Made by a program: the position numbers and the translations under genes. Below are positions 35,134 through 44,289 of a stretch of 64,000 nucleotides of DNA, piece by piece. Below the pieces are notes generated by a model. The model saw nothing but the letters and a program-made list of their open reading frames with translations, ran no database searches and was not told the DNA's origin. The stretch covers positions 310,001-374,000 of the forward strand of contig CAXXSX010000002.1 of NCBI GenBank assembly GCA_963677165.2, written 5' to 3'. Origin of the DNA: JAFGXT01 sp963677165. GTDB lineage: Bacteria; Verrucomicrobiota; Lentisphaeria; Victivallales; SZUA-371. Each line of letters opens with the position of its first letter. Within the stretch, counting starts at the first letter, position 1.

Positions 35134-35577
35134 CTATTTTACAACCTTTTTCTCTTTCTTTTTATTCATCTTAACGAACACTTCCCAACTGGTATTTCTG
35201 GGATCATAGCTGAAATCACTGCCATTGAAATTATACACGTTTAACACCTGCGATAAATATCCGGGATGCTCAAATTTCAATAATGGAGGGGCGCCCAGTT
35301 CATAGGAATTAAATATATCGACAAAAGCTGTAGCTCCCGCAAAAAGGAAAAATTCATAATCGGCTAACGGACCAATGGAAAAATTACCGTTTATGTCACA
35401 GGTGGTATCATCTTTGTAGTTCCCTCGAGTATATGATATTTTTACATCGTTGAGTGGTTTTCCGGTTCTGGCATCAATCACTTGTCCGTGAACTTCCGGT
35501 GCCTGATCGACAGAAATACATGAAGAACCGATTAATGCCGTAAATAATAGAAAAAGCAGACTACACTTCCTGATCAT
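35134..35577 (-). CDS. Putative lipoprotein with carboxypeptidase-regulatory-like (beta-sandwich) domain
   Basis: A 147-residue protein. The start is ATG 35577 with GGAAG five bases upstream; a TTG at 35589 is less likely. The signal peptide IRKCSLLFLLFTALIGSSC ends at a candidate lipidated Cys. The segment VHGQVIDARTGKPLNDVKIS is the classic opening of a CarboxypepD_reg/Ig-like fold, followed by DINGNFSIGPL. The C-terminus is Lys-rich (KMNKKKEKKVVK). Probably an envelope-anchored protein; its role is unknown. It lies upstream of the PilT gene on the same strand. Confidence 0.65.
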   Translation of the reverse strand: MIRKCSLLFLLFTALIGSSCISVDQAPEVHGQVIDARTGKPLNDVKISYTRGNYKDDTTCDINGNFSIGPLADYEFFLFAGATAFVDIFNSYELGAPPLLKFEHPGYLSQVLNVYNFNGSDFSYDPRNTSWEVFVKMNKKKEKKVVK

Positions 35578-35662
35578 ATCAACTTCCAAATTCCGTTTCC
35601 TTTTATTGCCTCAGGAAAATATAATATATCAATAGGCAGAAAACAAATAAAATCCCTGCTCA

Positions 35663-36310
35663 TTAAATTTTCATATGCGTTGCAACCCACCATAAAAATA
35701 ATTGTCCCGGGGAGGTAATAACATCAGCCACTAATGCAAAGGGCAATTCTACTGCTTTGATAAAATAACCATAGAATGGAGTAAAGCTACTATCATAAAG
35801 ACGAAGCTCTTTGGTTTGATAAATTTCATAGCTGAAAGTATTTCCCAACTGATTTTTTCGGAAAACACAAAGCCAGACTCCATTTCGAACAGCCATGAAT
35901 CCATTATATTCATAAGAATAACGCTTATTATGACTGACAACCGGAAGTTGTCCCTCCTTTATATGGGGGAGTTTTTTCTGTTCTCTATTAATTACAATAC
36001 TCTGAAGTTGATGCAACTCGTCAAAATTGATTTGTTTTTCTTTTTTTACAAACCACTGGGTTGTTACCCCATCGCCGAAATCAAGAAATTTCGGAGTCAG
36101 GACACGCATCATGGAAGGAAGCCAGTAAAATCTGCGCCGAACAGCATATTCCACTCTCCAGCAATCGGCCCCTTCATCGCTTTTTATTACAAGATTTTTA
36201 TTGTCAAGAGATTGCCGTATTATTCCTGCGTCTACAATGACATTCGTAGAAAAGCATCCCTGGCAGAAAATTAACGTACTGGTTACCACAATTGAAATAA
36301 TGTATTTCAT
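35663..36310 (-). CDS. Putative YceK/YidQ-like lipoprotein
   Basis: A 215-residue protein starting KYIISIVVTSTLIFCQGC, a Sec/lipoprotein signal with lipobox CQGC. The C-terminal part (FTPFYGYFIKAVELPFALVADVITSPGQLFLW) resembles the Pro-x-x-x-x-D-x-x-T-x-P segment of small YceK-like lipoproteins. The middle is rich in Arg and aromatic residues and unassigned. It is on the same strand as the preceding lipoprotein, 85 bases upstream. Function unknown. Confidence 0.6.
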   Translation of the reverse strand: MKYIISIVVTSTLIFCQGCFSTNVIVDAGIIRQSLDNKNLVIKSDEGADCWRVEYAVRRRFYWLPSMMRVLTPKFLDFGDGVTTQWFVKKEKQINFDELHQLQSIVINREQKKLPHIKEGQLPVVSHNKRYSYEYNGFMAVRNGVWLCVFRKNQLGNTFSYEIYQTKELRLYDSSFTPFYGYFIKAVELPFALVADVITSPGQLFLWWVATHMKI

Positions 36311-36495
36311 ACAACCTGATTTCTTGATTTTATGATCCCTTTATATAGTAAGTCGCTTCAAGATAGTCAAATCTTTGCGATAATATAAAAAAATTAAGGG
36401 TCAAATCTTATAGGACAAAACAGCAGAGCCTGATTAATTCCAATGTCCCTTAGACCAAGTACCACCAGCTGAAAATGCATTGATTTGATACTGTT

Positions 36496-36900
36496 TCAAA
36501 GCATACTTACGTAAGATTTATATTTGATGTCCGTATGTAAAATATGATTATACCACCAGTCGAAAAGATGCTTTTTTACCACAACATGCAGTTCTTCAAC
36601 ACTGGTCATTGCCGCAAAACAAAGTTGAACATTCTTCTCCATGTATTTCTGATGGACTTTTTTATGCTTATTTAGCTCAGGATAATTACTCCGCTTCATC
36701 AGTTGTTCTTCTTCTTGAAAGTGCATAATAGCGTATTCGGTTATCTCTGTAAGAGTGTTTGACACAGCTTCAGAATCCAAATGTTGATTTAAATTTTCAA
36801 GAAAATCATTAATGATGGTCAGCAAACGAAGATGCTGTTGATCTACAATAGTATTTCCCACACTAAAATCATTATCCCATTTAATTGTCCCTATCTTCAT
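36496..36900 (-). CDS. Bacteriohemerythrin
   Basis: A 134-residue single-domain four-helix protein with the complete di-iron ligand set: His23 in DQQHLRL, His60 and Glu64 in MHFQEEE, His79 and His83 in NKHKKVH, and His119 with Asp124 in NHILHTD. Such proteins bind O2 reversibly and serve in oxygen sensing, storage or delivery, often in microaerobic or anaerobic bacteria. A GAGG site is three bases upstream. It follows the carbonic anhydrase by 22 bases on the same strand and is probably co-transcribed. Confidence 0.95.
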   Translation of the reverse strand: MKIGTIKWDNDFSVGNTIVDQQHLRLLTIINDFLENLNQHLDSEAVSNTLTEITEYAIMHFQEEEQLMKRSNYPELNKHKKVHQKYMEKNVQLCFAAMTSVEELHVVVKKHLFDWWYNHILHTDIKYKSYVSML

Positions 36901-36922
36901 CTACCTCATACTCCAATTCAAG

Positions 36923-37555
36923 TTAACTCAATTTCACAAAGGCTTCTTCTTCGGGGTCGTAGGCAAGCAGTTGCCCAGCATGGAGGTCAAAATACCAGCC
37001 GTGAACCGCTAAGGTTCCTTTATCGACTCTTTCTTTGATCCAGGGAAAAGTAAGCAGGTTTTCAATTGACACAAGCAGAGCGGCCTGTTCGCAGGCGCGA
37101 CACTTCAATTCAAAGGATTTGTCTTTAAGTTCATGACTGATTGCGTCCAGCGCCGGACGGGCTATCGCAATCCAGGGAGCGATAAATTCGGTTCCTTCCA
37201 ACTCTTCTTTTCCTTCGAGAAGCGCGGCAATACCGCCGCAGCCGGAATGCCCCAGAACAATAATATCGGATACCTCCAGAATCTTAACCGCATATTCGAT
37301 CCCTGAACTGACACCATGACAGAATTCGTCAGGACCATATGGCGGGACCAGATTCGCGATATTACGTATGACAAAAAGATCGCCTGGTTCTGAGTTCGTC
37401 AGTAAGGCAGGATCAACTCTGGAGTCACAACAGCTGATTACCAATGCACCGGGATTCTGCCCGCATTTCAGTTTATCGAACAAACCGGAGTCATCGCTGA
37501 AATAGTTCTTCTTAAAGTGCTTGAATCCGTGTATCATTCTGGCAATATCCTGCAT
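36923..37555 (-). CDS. Beta-class carbonic anhydrase
   Basis: A 210-residue zinc enzyme interconverting CO2 and bicarbonate. Zinc ligands are Cys42 (CCDSR, with the Asp44/Arg46 dyad), His103 and Cys106 (LGHSGCGG). The start is ATG 37555 with AAGGA upstream; a TTG at 37561 is rejected. FVIRNIANLVPPYG and GVSSGIEYAVKIL are typical. Bicarbonate could supply carbamoyl-phosphate synthesis and pH control. It is divergent from the MarR gene and upstream of the bacteriohemerythrin gene, forming a two-gene gas-related unit. Confidence 0.95.
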   Translation of the reverse strand: MQDIARMIHGFKHFKKNYFSDDSGLFDKLKCGQNPGALVISCCDSRVDPALLTNSEPGDLFVIRNIANLVPPYGPDEFCHGVSSGIEYAVKILEVSDIIVLGHSGCGGIAALLEGKEELEGTEFIAPWIAIARPALDAISHELKDKSFELKCRACEQAALLVSIENLLTFPWIKERVDKGTLAVHGWYFDLHAGQLLAYDPEEEAFVKLS

Positions 37556-37708
37556 ATACAAAGCATCCTTTTTTTATTCAGGGAAATCCATCGGACTGAT
37601 TGTTTATTAAGATTGCTCTTATGGAATGATTTTTCAAATGAACGGAATGATGTTTACTAAAAAAGTATAAATTTACATAAAATCATTACCATTTCTTCTT
37701 CTCACATC

Positions 37709-37751
37709 TTGACAAAATTGACTATAAACCGTAAAATATATCGCATGCGAT
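37709..37751 (+). promoter_or_regulatory. Promoter and palindromic operator of the marR-MATE unit
   Basis: TTGACA (37709-37714) and TAAAAT (37732-37737) are 17 bases apart. A perfect 12-bp palindrome ATCGCATGCGAT (37740-37751) covers the expected transcription start, 24 bases before the MarR ATG. A dyad at +1 is the usual arrangement for MarR autorepression. Confidence 0.65.
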
Positions 37752-37775
37752 GTAATTTACAGGAGACAAATAGAC

Positions 37776-38228
37776 ATGCTGACATTTATGGCAGATATGA
37801 AACGGACAGTGAACGCTTTTATCAGAGAGCGTAATCAGAGAATGAGTAAATATGACCTTACCTCCTCTCAGGTAGACGTTCTGATATTCCTATTGCGCCG
37901 TCCGAAAACACAGGAAGTTAATCAATTTATGATTCAGGAAGGGCTTGGACTAAGCTGTCCTACTGTCAATGGAATCCTGAATCGGCTCGAGAAAAAAGGC
38001 TTTATTCGTTCAGAGCAGAGCCAGATTGATATGCGAAGAAAAAAAATCGTTCTGACGAAAAAAGGATATCAGTCAGATTCAATATTACATCCGTTTGGAC
38101 CGGAATGGGAAAAGGCCGCAACACAAGATTTTTCAGAAGAAGAAATAGTGACTCTTACTGAATTAATGAAAAAAATCGAACGTAACGTAAAGAAAATGGA
38201 GGACTCCTCTCAGTCTAAAAAGCAGTAG
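37776..38228 (+). CDS. MarR-family transcriptional regulator
   Basis: A 150-residue winged-helix protein. The HTH lies in LTSSQVDVLIFLLRRP, EGLGLSCPTVNGILNRLEKKGFI and the wing SQIDMRRKKIVLTKKG. AGGAG is upstream of the ATG. It lies 14 bases before a MATE exporter reading frame and has a palindrome at its promoter. The usual logic is that a toxic ligand binds MarR and releases expression of the pump. The C-terminal helix (EEIVTLTELMKKIERNVKKM) would provide dimerisation. Confidence 0.9.
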   Translation: MLTFMADMKRTVNAFIRERNQRMSKYDLTSSQVDVLIFLLRRPKTQEVNQFMIQEGLGLSCPTVNGILNRLEKKGFIRSEQSQIDMRRKKIVLTKKGYQSDSILHPFGPEWEKAATQDFSEEEIVTLTELMKKIERNVKKMEDSSQSKKQ

Positions 38229-38242
38229 AAGAATTAAAATTT

Positions 38243-39691
38243 ATGGAAGTAGTAAAAAACAATATAAAATCAGAAAATGATATTTCTTTTGAAGAAGCCA
38301 CTCTCTCCGAAAAAAAACAAGCAAGACAGGGTAGAATCGCACGAGACCTGACCGAAGGCAATGTAACTCGATAGATGATCAACTTTGCCACCCCGCTGCT
38401 GTTATCCAGCTTCCTGCAAACAATGTACAGTATGATTGACATGATGGTTGTAGGACGCTTTGTGGGAAAAGAAGGACTGGCGGCAGTATCCATCGGCAGC
38501 GATATCATGATGTTTGTCTCTTTTGTCGCTATGGGCTTCTCCAACGCCGGACAAGTAATTATCTCCCAGTATATCGGTGCTGAGTATCACGATAAAGTAA
38601 AAAAAATGATTGGAACAATGTTCACTTTTCTATTGGGCAGTGCGATTATTATTGGAGGAACAGGACTGATCTTCCGGGACACAATATTAAGTCTGGTAAA
38701 TACTCCCCCCGAAGCTCTTAGTTTTACAAGGTCCTATATTGGAGTCTGTTTATCCGGGATGGTGTTCATTTACGGATATAACCTTGTCAGTGCGATCTTG
38801 CGCGGCATGGGGGATTCCAAGCACCCGTTTCTGTTTATTACAGTTGCGGCAATACTCAATTTAATACTTGACCTCATTTTTGTAATTGGTTTTCATTGGA
38901 AGATATTTGGTGTAGCCCTGGCAACGGTTCTTAGCCAGAGTGTCAGTTTTATCTGGGCAATTATTTTTCTGTATCGCAGACGAGAATCGTTTGGATTTGA
39001 CTTTAAATTACGAAGCTTCGCCATCGACAAGGAAGTATTTCTGCCGTTCCTGAAACTGGGAATTCCCATGATGTTACAGGGAGCGTCCGTTAGTTTTTCA
39101 AAACTGTTTGTAAACTCATGGATCAACACCTATGGCGTGCTTCCGGTAGCAATGACGGGCATCGGAAATAAAGTAGGCAGCCTCGTCAATATCGTCAATA
39201 TGGCTCTTTCCACTGCGGGAAGCACAATGATCGGACAATGTATCGGAGCCGAAAAATACGACCGGGTGACCAAAGTGCTCAAGGTTTCACTAGTGATCAA
39301 TATTGCTATCTCAGCAATAATGGGAACAATAACCGTACTGTTTCCACACCAGGTCTTCGGAATATTTACCAATGACAAAGCTGTACTGAAACTGGCAATG
39401 ACATATATCCCTGTAGTATTACTGCTTTACACCGGAAGCGCACTCCGTCCTCCATTGGGTTCACTAATCAATGGAACAGGAAATTTTAAACTGAACCTGA
39501 CAGTAGCTTTGTTGGATGGTGTTTTCATGCGCATCGGACTATCCATGGTACTTGGACTGGCAGTTGGACTTGGAGTTTACGGCTTCTGGTACGGCAGCGC
39601 ATTGGCAAGCTTCACGCCGTTCATAGTTGGTGGAATTTACTACCTGTCGGGACGCTGGAAAACCCGAAAATACATCATCGGACACGAATAA
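38243..39691 (+). pseudogene. MATE-family efflux transporter with in-frame TAG; downstream ATG restart at 38375
   Basis: A single frame starts at ATG 38243 (EVVKNNIKSENDISFEEATL) and reaches DLTEGNVTR, where TAG (38372-38374) replaces the residue expected before the first helix. Translation could restart at the ATG immediately after the stop (TAGATG), giving 438 residues: INFATPLLLSSFLQTMYSMI, VVGRFVG and eleven further helices in the two-bundle MATE pattern. All transmembrane segments lie after the stop and only the ~43-residue cytosolic leader is lost. Function by termination-reinitiation is therefore possible. MATE proteins export cationic drugs with Na+ or H+. It is co-oriented with marR. 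A single C-to-T change (CAG to TAG) would explain the stop. Confidence 0.8.
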
Positions 39692-40176
39692 TTCGTGAAG
39701 GTTTGTCTAGCCGTACTGTTAAGTATGTCGATATAATTATCAAAAACAGCTTCTCCTCTAACAAATTAAGAACAAGACTATACGTTGAATTGCGTGACCA
39801 AAATAAAAAAAAAGAAAAATAGATAATTCAAAATGCCGGCTGGCATCAAATCAGTTGTTACGACAATTACCGAAAGAAGATCAAGCAAGGGGCTGGGGAA
39901 GCTTTAGCTTTTATGTATATTTGACAGAATAAAGATTAATCCAGTAAATTAATGGTGCCATTCAAACAAGTGACACCATTAATATAATAATCCGGCTTCC
40001 GATATCCTTTTCTAGCATCCTTCCGGCAAATACGGCCATTCTCACATGCAAGTTTCGTACAAATAGTTCGGGAGTCGTTAAATTGACTCTTTAGTTAAAC
40101 TATCCGACACTCAGATATTGGATTGAGTATAAAATGGAGAATGCAACGGTTAAATATTCCTGAAATTTCTGGTTAA
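39692..40176. other. Gene-free region between MATE and the corrinoid cluster
   Basis: About 485 bases with no credible gene. A perfect 10-bp inverted repeat ATTAATGGTG/CACCATTAAT (39948-39957 and 39974-39983) with a 16-base loop could end transcription from either convergent side, although no T run follows. An A-rich low-complexity stretch is at 39804-39825. Confidence 0.4.
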
Positions 40177-41160
40177 TCAATTTTTGGTTGCGTTGCAAAA
40201 CGCATCCAGATTTTCCAGTGTAGCATTGGGGGGTATATCGCAACCGGATGACAACAGGAAATTACGGTGTCCGGAGGTTTTTTTCAGCAACTCATGTGTC
40301 ATGTTTTTAACTTCTTCCGGCGAAACATTTACGAACGTTGAAGACGGATCAAGATTACCGGAAATGATAATATTGTCTGGAACCTGTTCCAAAGTTTGCG
40401 GAATATCCATCGGTTCGCCAAAATGGTGAAATTGCGCTCCAGAGGCCAAAACAGCCGGAAGGTGTTCAATCCGGCAGCCGCAATTGTGAAGAATAATCTT
40501 GAAATTGTCATCTTCGACCGCTTCAATAATCTTCTTCACATACTGTGAAGAAAATTCCGCCAATCCTTCTGGCCAAAGCAATCCTGCGGCGGGTTCAGCC
40601 ATACATAACGCATCCGCTCCGGCTTCTTTGTACGCCTGAGCATATTTTATGATAAATTCAGTTGCTTTTTCAATCAGACAATGAGCGGCTTCGGAATCAA
40701 GCAAGGTCAGTTCCAAAGCTTCACTGACCCCATACAGCCTGGCAGCCAAGGTATATGGACCGATAATACCGCCAACGAGAAAACGAGGACGTTCAGGAAG
40801 TTTTTTCAACTTGGCAATGGTTTCCAATGCAACGTTACAGCGTCCTTTATCCAGTTCAGGGACTTCCAATCCAGCAACCATTTCCGGTTCGGTAAGCAAG
40901 CGCTCCGTAACGGATGGGACCTCGTCGTCACTCATTTCGATTACCGCGCCAAAAGCTTCGGCCTCCACACTCAGATCCATTGCGGTTAAAGCGGCAAAAG
41001 AATTATAGCGTTTATACAAAGCCATAATGGCATCGAGCTGAGTATTACTGTCGGTTACCATCTGTTGCACGGATGCTCCGGTGATTTTCAGTCCCGGATA
41101 AACCGCAATCGGCATGGTTAATGGTTCTGACGAAGACAAAATGTGGTCTATGATGTTCAT
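40177..41160 (-). CDS. MtaA/CmuA-type (uroporphyrinogen decarboxylase superfamily) methyltransferase
   Basis: A 327-residue protein; start ATG 41160 with AAGGA seven bases upstream. The UroD-like TIM barrel shows ALTAMDLSVEAEAFG, GGIIGPYTLAARL and a zinc site formed by His225 and Cys227 (ILHNCGC) and Cys307 (LSSGCDIP). The His-x-Cys plus distant Cys pattern is that of methylcobamide:thiol methyltransferases such as MtaA, not true HemE. It probably moves a methyl group between the corrinoid protein at 43585-44211 and a thiol or tetrahydrofolate acceptor. It is the last gene of the operon corrinoid protein, activator, DUF1638, UroD-like. The acceptor and methyl donor are unknown. Confidence 0.85.
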   Translation of the reverse strand: MNIIDHILSSSEPLTMPIAVYPGLKITGASVQQMVTDSNTQLDAIMALYKRYNSFAALTAMDLSVEAEAFGAVIEMSDDEVPSVTERLLTEPEMVAGLEVPELDKGRCNVALETIAKLKKLPERPRFLVGGIIGPYTLAARLYGVSEALELTLLDSEAAHCLIEKATEFIIKYAQAYKEAGADALCMAEPAAGLLWPEGLAEFSSQYVKKIIEAVEDDNFKIILHNCGCRIEHLPAVLASGAQFHHFGEPMDIPQTLEQVPDNIIISGNLDPSSTFVNVSPEEVKNMTHELLKKTSGHRNFLLSSGCDIPPNATLENLDAFCNATKN

Positions 41161-41192
41161 TTTCGTTTCCTTCTCTCTTGGAGTGTTAAATG

Positions 41193-41918
41193 TTAGTGAC
41201 AAGTAATAATTCGATCCCAATCAGCAGTCATAGTAATTCGTTGACCGGACCTGACGGTAAGAAATTCCTCATCCGGCCATCTGCCATTGATCAGCATGGA
41301 GATGAGGCGCAGATTTCCCTGTAGAATTTTGAATTCACGTCCTTCTGTTTCTGCATGACATCTGCATTGCTCGCGCAACTCGTCAAACTGAAGCTCAGGG
41401 GTTTCAATATAATATATCGGCTGAGGCTGCCCATCTAAAGTAGGATGCATAGAGTCATAAACATACCTTGCATTGTCCTCGCCGTATTCTTCGACCAGTG
41501 CCTGATATTCCTCGCCAGAAGTCATTTCATCCTGAAAGAAGTATTTACCGTTTTCCACATAACCGGGAGAACTAAATGGCGTACTGGGCATATCTTTGAA
41601 ATACTCTTCGAATTTTTTACGACTTCCCAGAAGGACACCCCCACAGTCATGGCTCCGGGGCAAAATAATTGGCTCCCGTCGGGCAGTAAGCCCGTCAGTT
41701 GTCCGTCCACAAAGTCCATATGTAAGCAGTACCGCATCATAGGCAACCGGTTCGTTTGCAATATTATCGATTGTGGTTTGCAGTTTGCTTCTGAGTTTAT
41801 TTGGATGAATGTGCTCGCCTAGTTCAATAAAATCGATATCCAGTTTATTGCCACAGCTTTTCAAGCAATATTCGATTTCATATTTAAAGACATTGCAGGA
41901 TATGAGTTTGAATTTCAT
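41193..41918 (-). CDS. DUF1638 domain-containing protein
   Basis: A 241-residue soluble protein. It shows the DUF1638 pattern: LISCNVFKYEIEYC at the N-terminus, LTYGLCGRTTDGL, then LPRSHDCGGVLLGSRKKFEEY with conserved Cys/His residues that look metal- or cofactor-binding. Its start overlaps the stop of the activator gene by ATGA (41915-41918), so translation is coupled. DUF1638 proteins are regularly found beside corrinoid methyltransferase genes; no reaction has been established to my knowledge. The conserved Cys residues (GLCG, HDCGG) suggest a zinc site or a thiol role (inference). Confidence 0.8.
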   Translation of the reverse strand: MKFKLISCNVFKYEIEYCLKSCGNKLDIDFIELGEHIHPNKLRSKLQTTIDNIANEPVAYDAVLLTYGLCGRTTDGLTARREPIILPRSHDCGGVLLGSRKKFEEYFKDMPSTPFSSPGYVENGKYFFQDEMTSGEEYQALVEEYGEDNARYVYDSMHPTLDGQPQPIYYIETPELQFDELREQCRCHAETEGREFKILQGNLRLISMLINGRWPDEEFLTVRSGQRITMTADWDRIITCH

Positions 41919-43570
41919 TGCCCGTTTCCCCCGTAAAACTTTTCGGTATCGAAATTGGGAATCATCAACGCGTCGATATACGTATTTTCAAAATCAGGCA
42001 GCTGATTAAGCGCCACAACTTGTGGCAAATCAATAATTTCAAGCGACCGGAAATAGAAACCAGGATCAGCCGAGCTTGTTACGGCTCCCGCCAGGGAACT
42101 GTTTCCAATCTGAAGGACTTTTCCCAATTTGAACGGCGGAAGCATTCCGAGAGTAACCGCATTTGTCAGATTTAGATACCGGGCAAATCCTCCCGCCAGA
42201 TGCACAACATTAATATCAGCAATCGTGATCCCGGCAAAACTCAATAAAGAAATAATTCCGGAATATACCGCAGCTTTGGCTTTTAATGCCTGCTCGATAT
42301 CGGCTTCGGAAATATAAATGATATTCCCTTGGGAACTGACCGCAATTTTCGCAGCATGTAGCAGACCGTTGCCATAATCCACCGGCAAATAGTTACCGGA
42401 CTTCTTCAACTTCTCCAGATCATAGCGTCCAAAACTATCGAGCAGTCCGCTCGAAAATCCATCGGCAATAAAATCGACCAGAGCGGAACCACATATTCCA
42501 GCGGGAACCTCATTGCCGATTGTGGTATAATTCAAACTCAGGTTTTCATTGATAGAGATATGGTCGATCGCGCCGGATGCGGCCCGGCTCCCACACAGAA
42601 TTCCGGCTCCTTCAAAGGCTGGCCCGGCTGCGGCGGCACTTGCATAAAGTTGTTTTCCGTTATTCAGGATGATTTCGCAATTAGTTCCGATATCAATCAG
42701 CAGGCTGCAGTGTCCATCGCAACGATATAGTTCAGAAACCATGATTCCGGCGGTCAAATCTCCACCGATATAGCCGGAAATCGATGGCAATATGTTTACC
42801 GGGGCTGATTGATTTATTTCAAGGCCACATTCTCCAGCCGACCGAACCGGATAAATCCTGACTGCCGGTTCGAATGGTAATATGCCAATACTTTCCGGTG
42901 AAATTCCCAGAAAGAGGTGGCTCATAACTGTATTACCGCTTATCGATACCTGGACAATATCCTCAGGACCTAACTCGGTATCGGACAAAAGCCGACGCAC
43001 CATCGGGTTGATGGTATCATTGATCAATAGAGAGCGCAAATATTCAATCCCGCCTTCACCGGCACAATAGGAAATGCGGGATGATACATTATCGCCGCAC
43101 AACGACTGATTGTTGTATGCCGAAACGGTTGCGGTTATTTTGTTATTTGAATGATCAAGCAGAGCCGCTGCAACCGTAGTGGTTCCAATATCAATGGCAA
43201 GCCCATACTGTCTTTTGCATTCAACCGCTTTTTCATCCGGCTCAGGCAGGTGAAGCAAGTCAAAATCAACCGCAATCTGGCCGTCTGAATGAATAACCGA
43301 AGTTACAGGAACCACAATCTTCGCATTATCACTTTCGATCGTAGTCCGGCAGGAAAAGGTTTCTACAGGTTCCCCTTTCCGGACTTCAACTACTTTGTCT
43401 TTTATCGAGAAAGTGCCGGATAACAATGTTACCTTACAACGCCCGCAGATGCCGCTGCCGCCGCAGCGCAAATCCAACATGATCCCTGCATCAGAAATGA
43501 GCTTGGAAAGCAACTGCCCTTTCTTTGCATCTGTTTTAAGACTCTTATTATTGAAATAAATTTCCAGCAT
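41915..43570 (-). CDS. Reductive activator of corrinoid proteins (RamA/RACE-like, 2Fe-2S plus ASKHA domain)
   Basis: A 551-residue protein. The N-terminal ferredoxin-like domain has Cys36, Cys42, Cys45 (RCGGSGICGRCKV) and Cys74 for a 2Fe-2S cluster. A linker leads to the ASKHA/DUF4445 ATPase domain: LAIDIGTTTVAAAL (phosphate 1), SISGNTVMSHLFLG, LLIDIGTNCEIIL and HLAGGFARYL. Such proteins use ATP to drive reduction of inactive Co(II) corrinoid back to Co(I). It lies 14 bases after the corrinoid protein and overlaps DUF1638. All motifs are intact. It strongly supports a functional corrinoid methyl-transfer system here. Confidence 0.92.
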   Translation of the reverse strand: MLEIYFNNKSLKTDAKKGQLLSKLISDAGIMLDLRCGGSGICGRCKVTLLSGTFSIKDKVVEVRKGEPVETFSCRTTIESDNAKIVVPVTSVIHSDGQIAVDFDLLHLPEPDEKAVECKRQYGLAIDIGTTTVAAALLDHSNNKITATVSAYNNQSLCGDNVSSRISYCAGEGGIEYLRSLLINDTINPMVRRLLSDTELGPEDIVQVSISGNTVMSHLFLGISPESIGILPFEPAVRIYPVRSAGECGLEINQSAPVNILPSISGYIGGDLTAGIMVSELYRCDGHCSLLIDIGTNCEIILNNGKQLYASAAAAGPAFEGAGILCGSRAASGAIDHISINENLSLNYTTIGNEVPAGICGSALVDFIADGFSSGLLDSFGRYDLEKLKKSGNYLPVDYGNGLLHAAKIAVSSQGNIIYISEADIEQALKAKAAVYSGIISLLSFAGITIADINVVHLAGGFARYLNLTNAVTLGMLPPFKLGKVLQIGNSSLAGAVTSSADPGFYFRSLEIIDLPQVVALNQLPDFENTYIDALMIPNFDTEKFYGGNGQ

Positions 43571-43584
43571 ATATCAGGCTTTAA

Positions 43585-44211
43585 TCATGCAGTTTTTTCC
43601 AACAAAGAATCAACCAGTTTTACTGCGCCGTAAGCATCTTCGCTATAGCCGTCGGCTCCAATCTGGTTGGAGTAATCCTGGGTTACTGGAGCTCCGCCGA
43701 TAATCACTTTAACACCTTTCCCCTTAAAATGTTCCACTACGTCTTTCATATACGGCATGGTAGTGGTCAAAAGAGCGCTGCAGGCAACTACGGTTGCACC
43801 TTCATTTACGCCGCTTTCATATTTATTGACATCGCAGTTAACGCCAAGATCAATCACCTCATAACCGGCTCCTTTAAGCATAATTGCCACCAGGTTTTTA
43901 CCGATATCGTGCAAGTCGCCTTTTACGGTCCCGATGCAAACTTTTCCCATGGATTTGTGTCCGGCTTTCATCAGAGCCGGTTCGACCAGGCTCAGCCCGG
44001 CCTGCATGGCGCGCGCTGCAATCAGCATTTGGGGCACGTAAACTTCGTTTCGATTAAATTTTTCTCCGATTTCGCGCATTGCCGGAATCATACCGCCTTC
44101 CAGCAGCTCTGCCGCGTCATCTCCTGCAGCCAGCGCACTTTCAATAAGTCCTGTCACGTCATCTCTTTTTCCACTCATAATTGAGATTTTTATTTTTTCC
44201 AGATCAGCCAT
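43585..44211 (-). CDS. Methyltransferase cognate corrinoid protein (MtaC/MtbC-like)
   Basis: A 208-residue protein. A four-helix cap (~1-85) precedes a Rossmann-like B12-binding domain with the base-off signature GDLHDIGKN (Asp99, His101, Gly104), then SALLTTTMPYM and IIGGAPVTQDY. It would carry the methyl group on its cobalamin between a substrate methyltransferase and the UroD-like enzyme. First gene of the operon, divergent from an AraC-type regulator. No MtaB-, MttB- or MtmB-like substrate methyltransferase is nearby; the decayed UroD-like gene at 45400 may once have been a partner. Confidence 0.93.
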   Translation of the reverse strand: MADLEKIKISIMSGKRDDVTGLIESALAAGDDAAELLEGGMIPAMREIGEKFNRNEVYVPQMLIAARAMQAGLSLVEPALMKAGHKSMGKVCIGTVKGDLHDIGKNLVAIMLKGAGYEVIDLGVNCDVNKYESGVNEGATVVACSALLTTTMPYMKDVVEHFKGKGVKVIIGGAPVTQDYSNQIGADGYSEDAYGAVKLVDSLLEKTA

Positions 44212-44289
44212 TTTCTTTTCTCCTTGCCTGTTTGAAAAATTCGGCTATGTATTTATTTTACATGAGAACAAGGATAGATTCTTGTCTGC

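Noticed and set aside
38372..38374. The in-frame TAG in the MATE gene as a pyrrolysine codon, given the nearby corrinoid methyl-transfer genes
   Set aside because: Pyrrolysine is known from MtmB/MtbB/MttB-type methyltransferases, not from MATE pumps. The codon sits in a cytosolic leader and no pyl genes are in the window. A C-to-T nonsense change is simpler.
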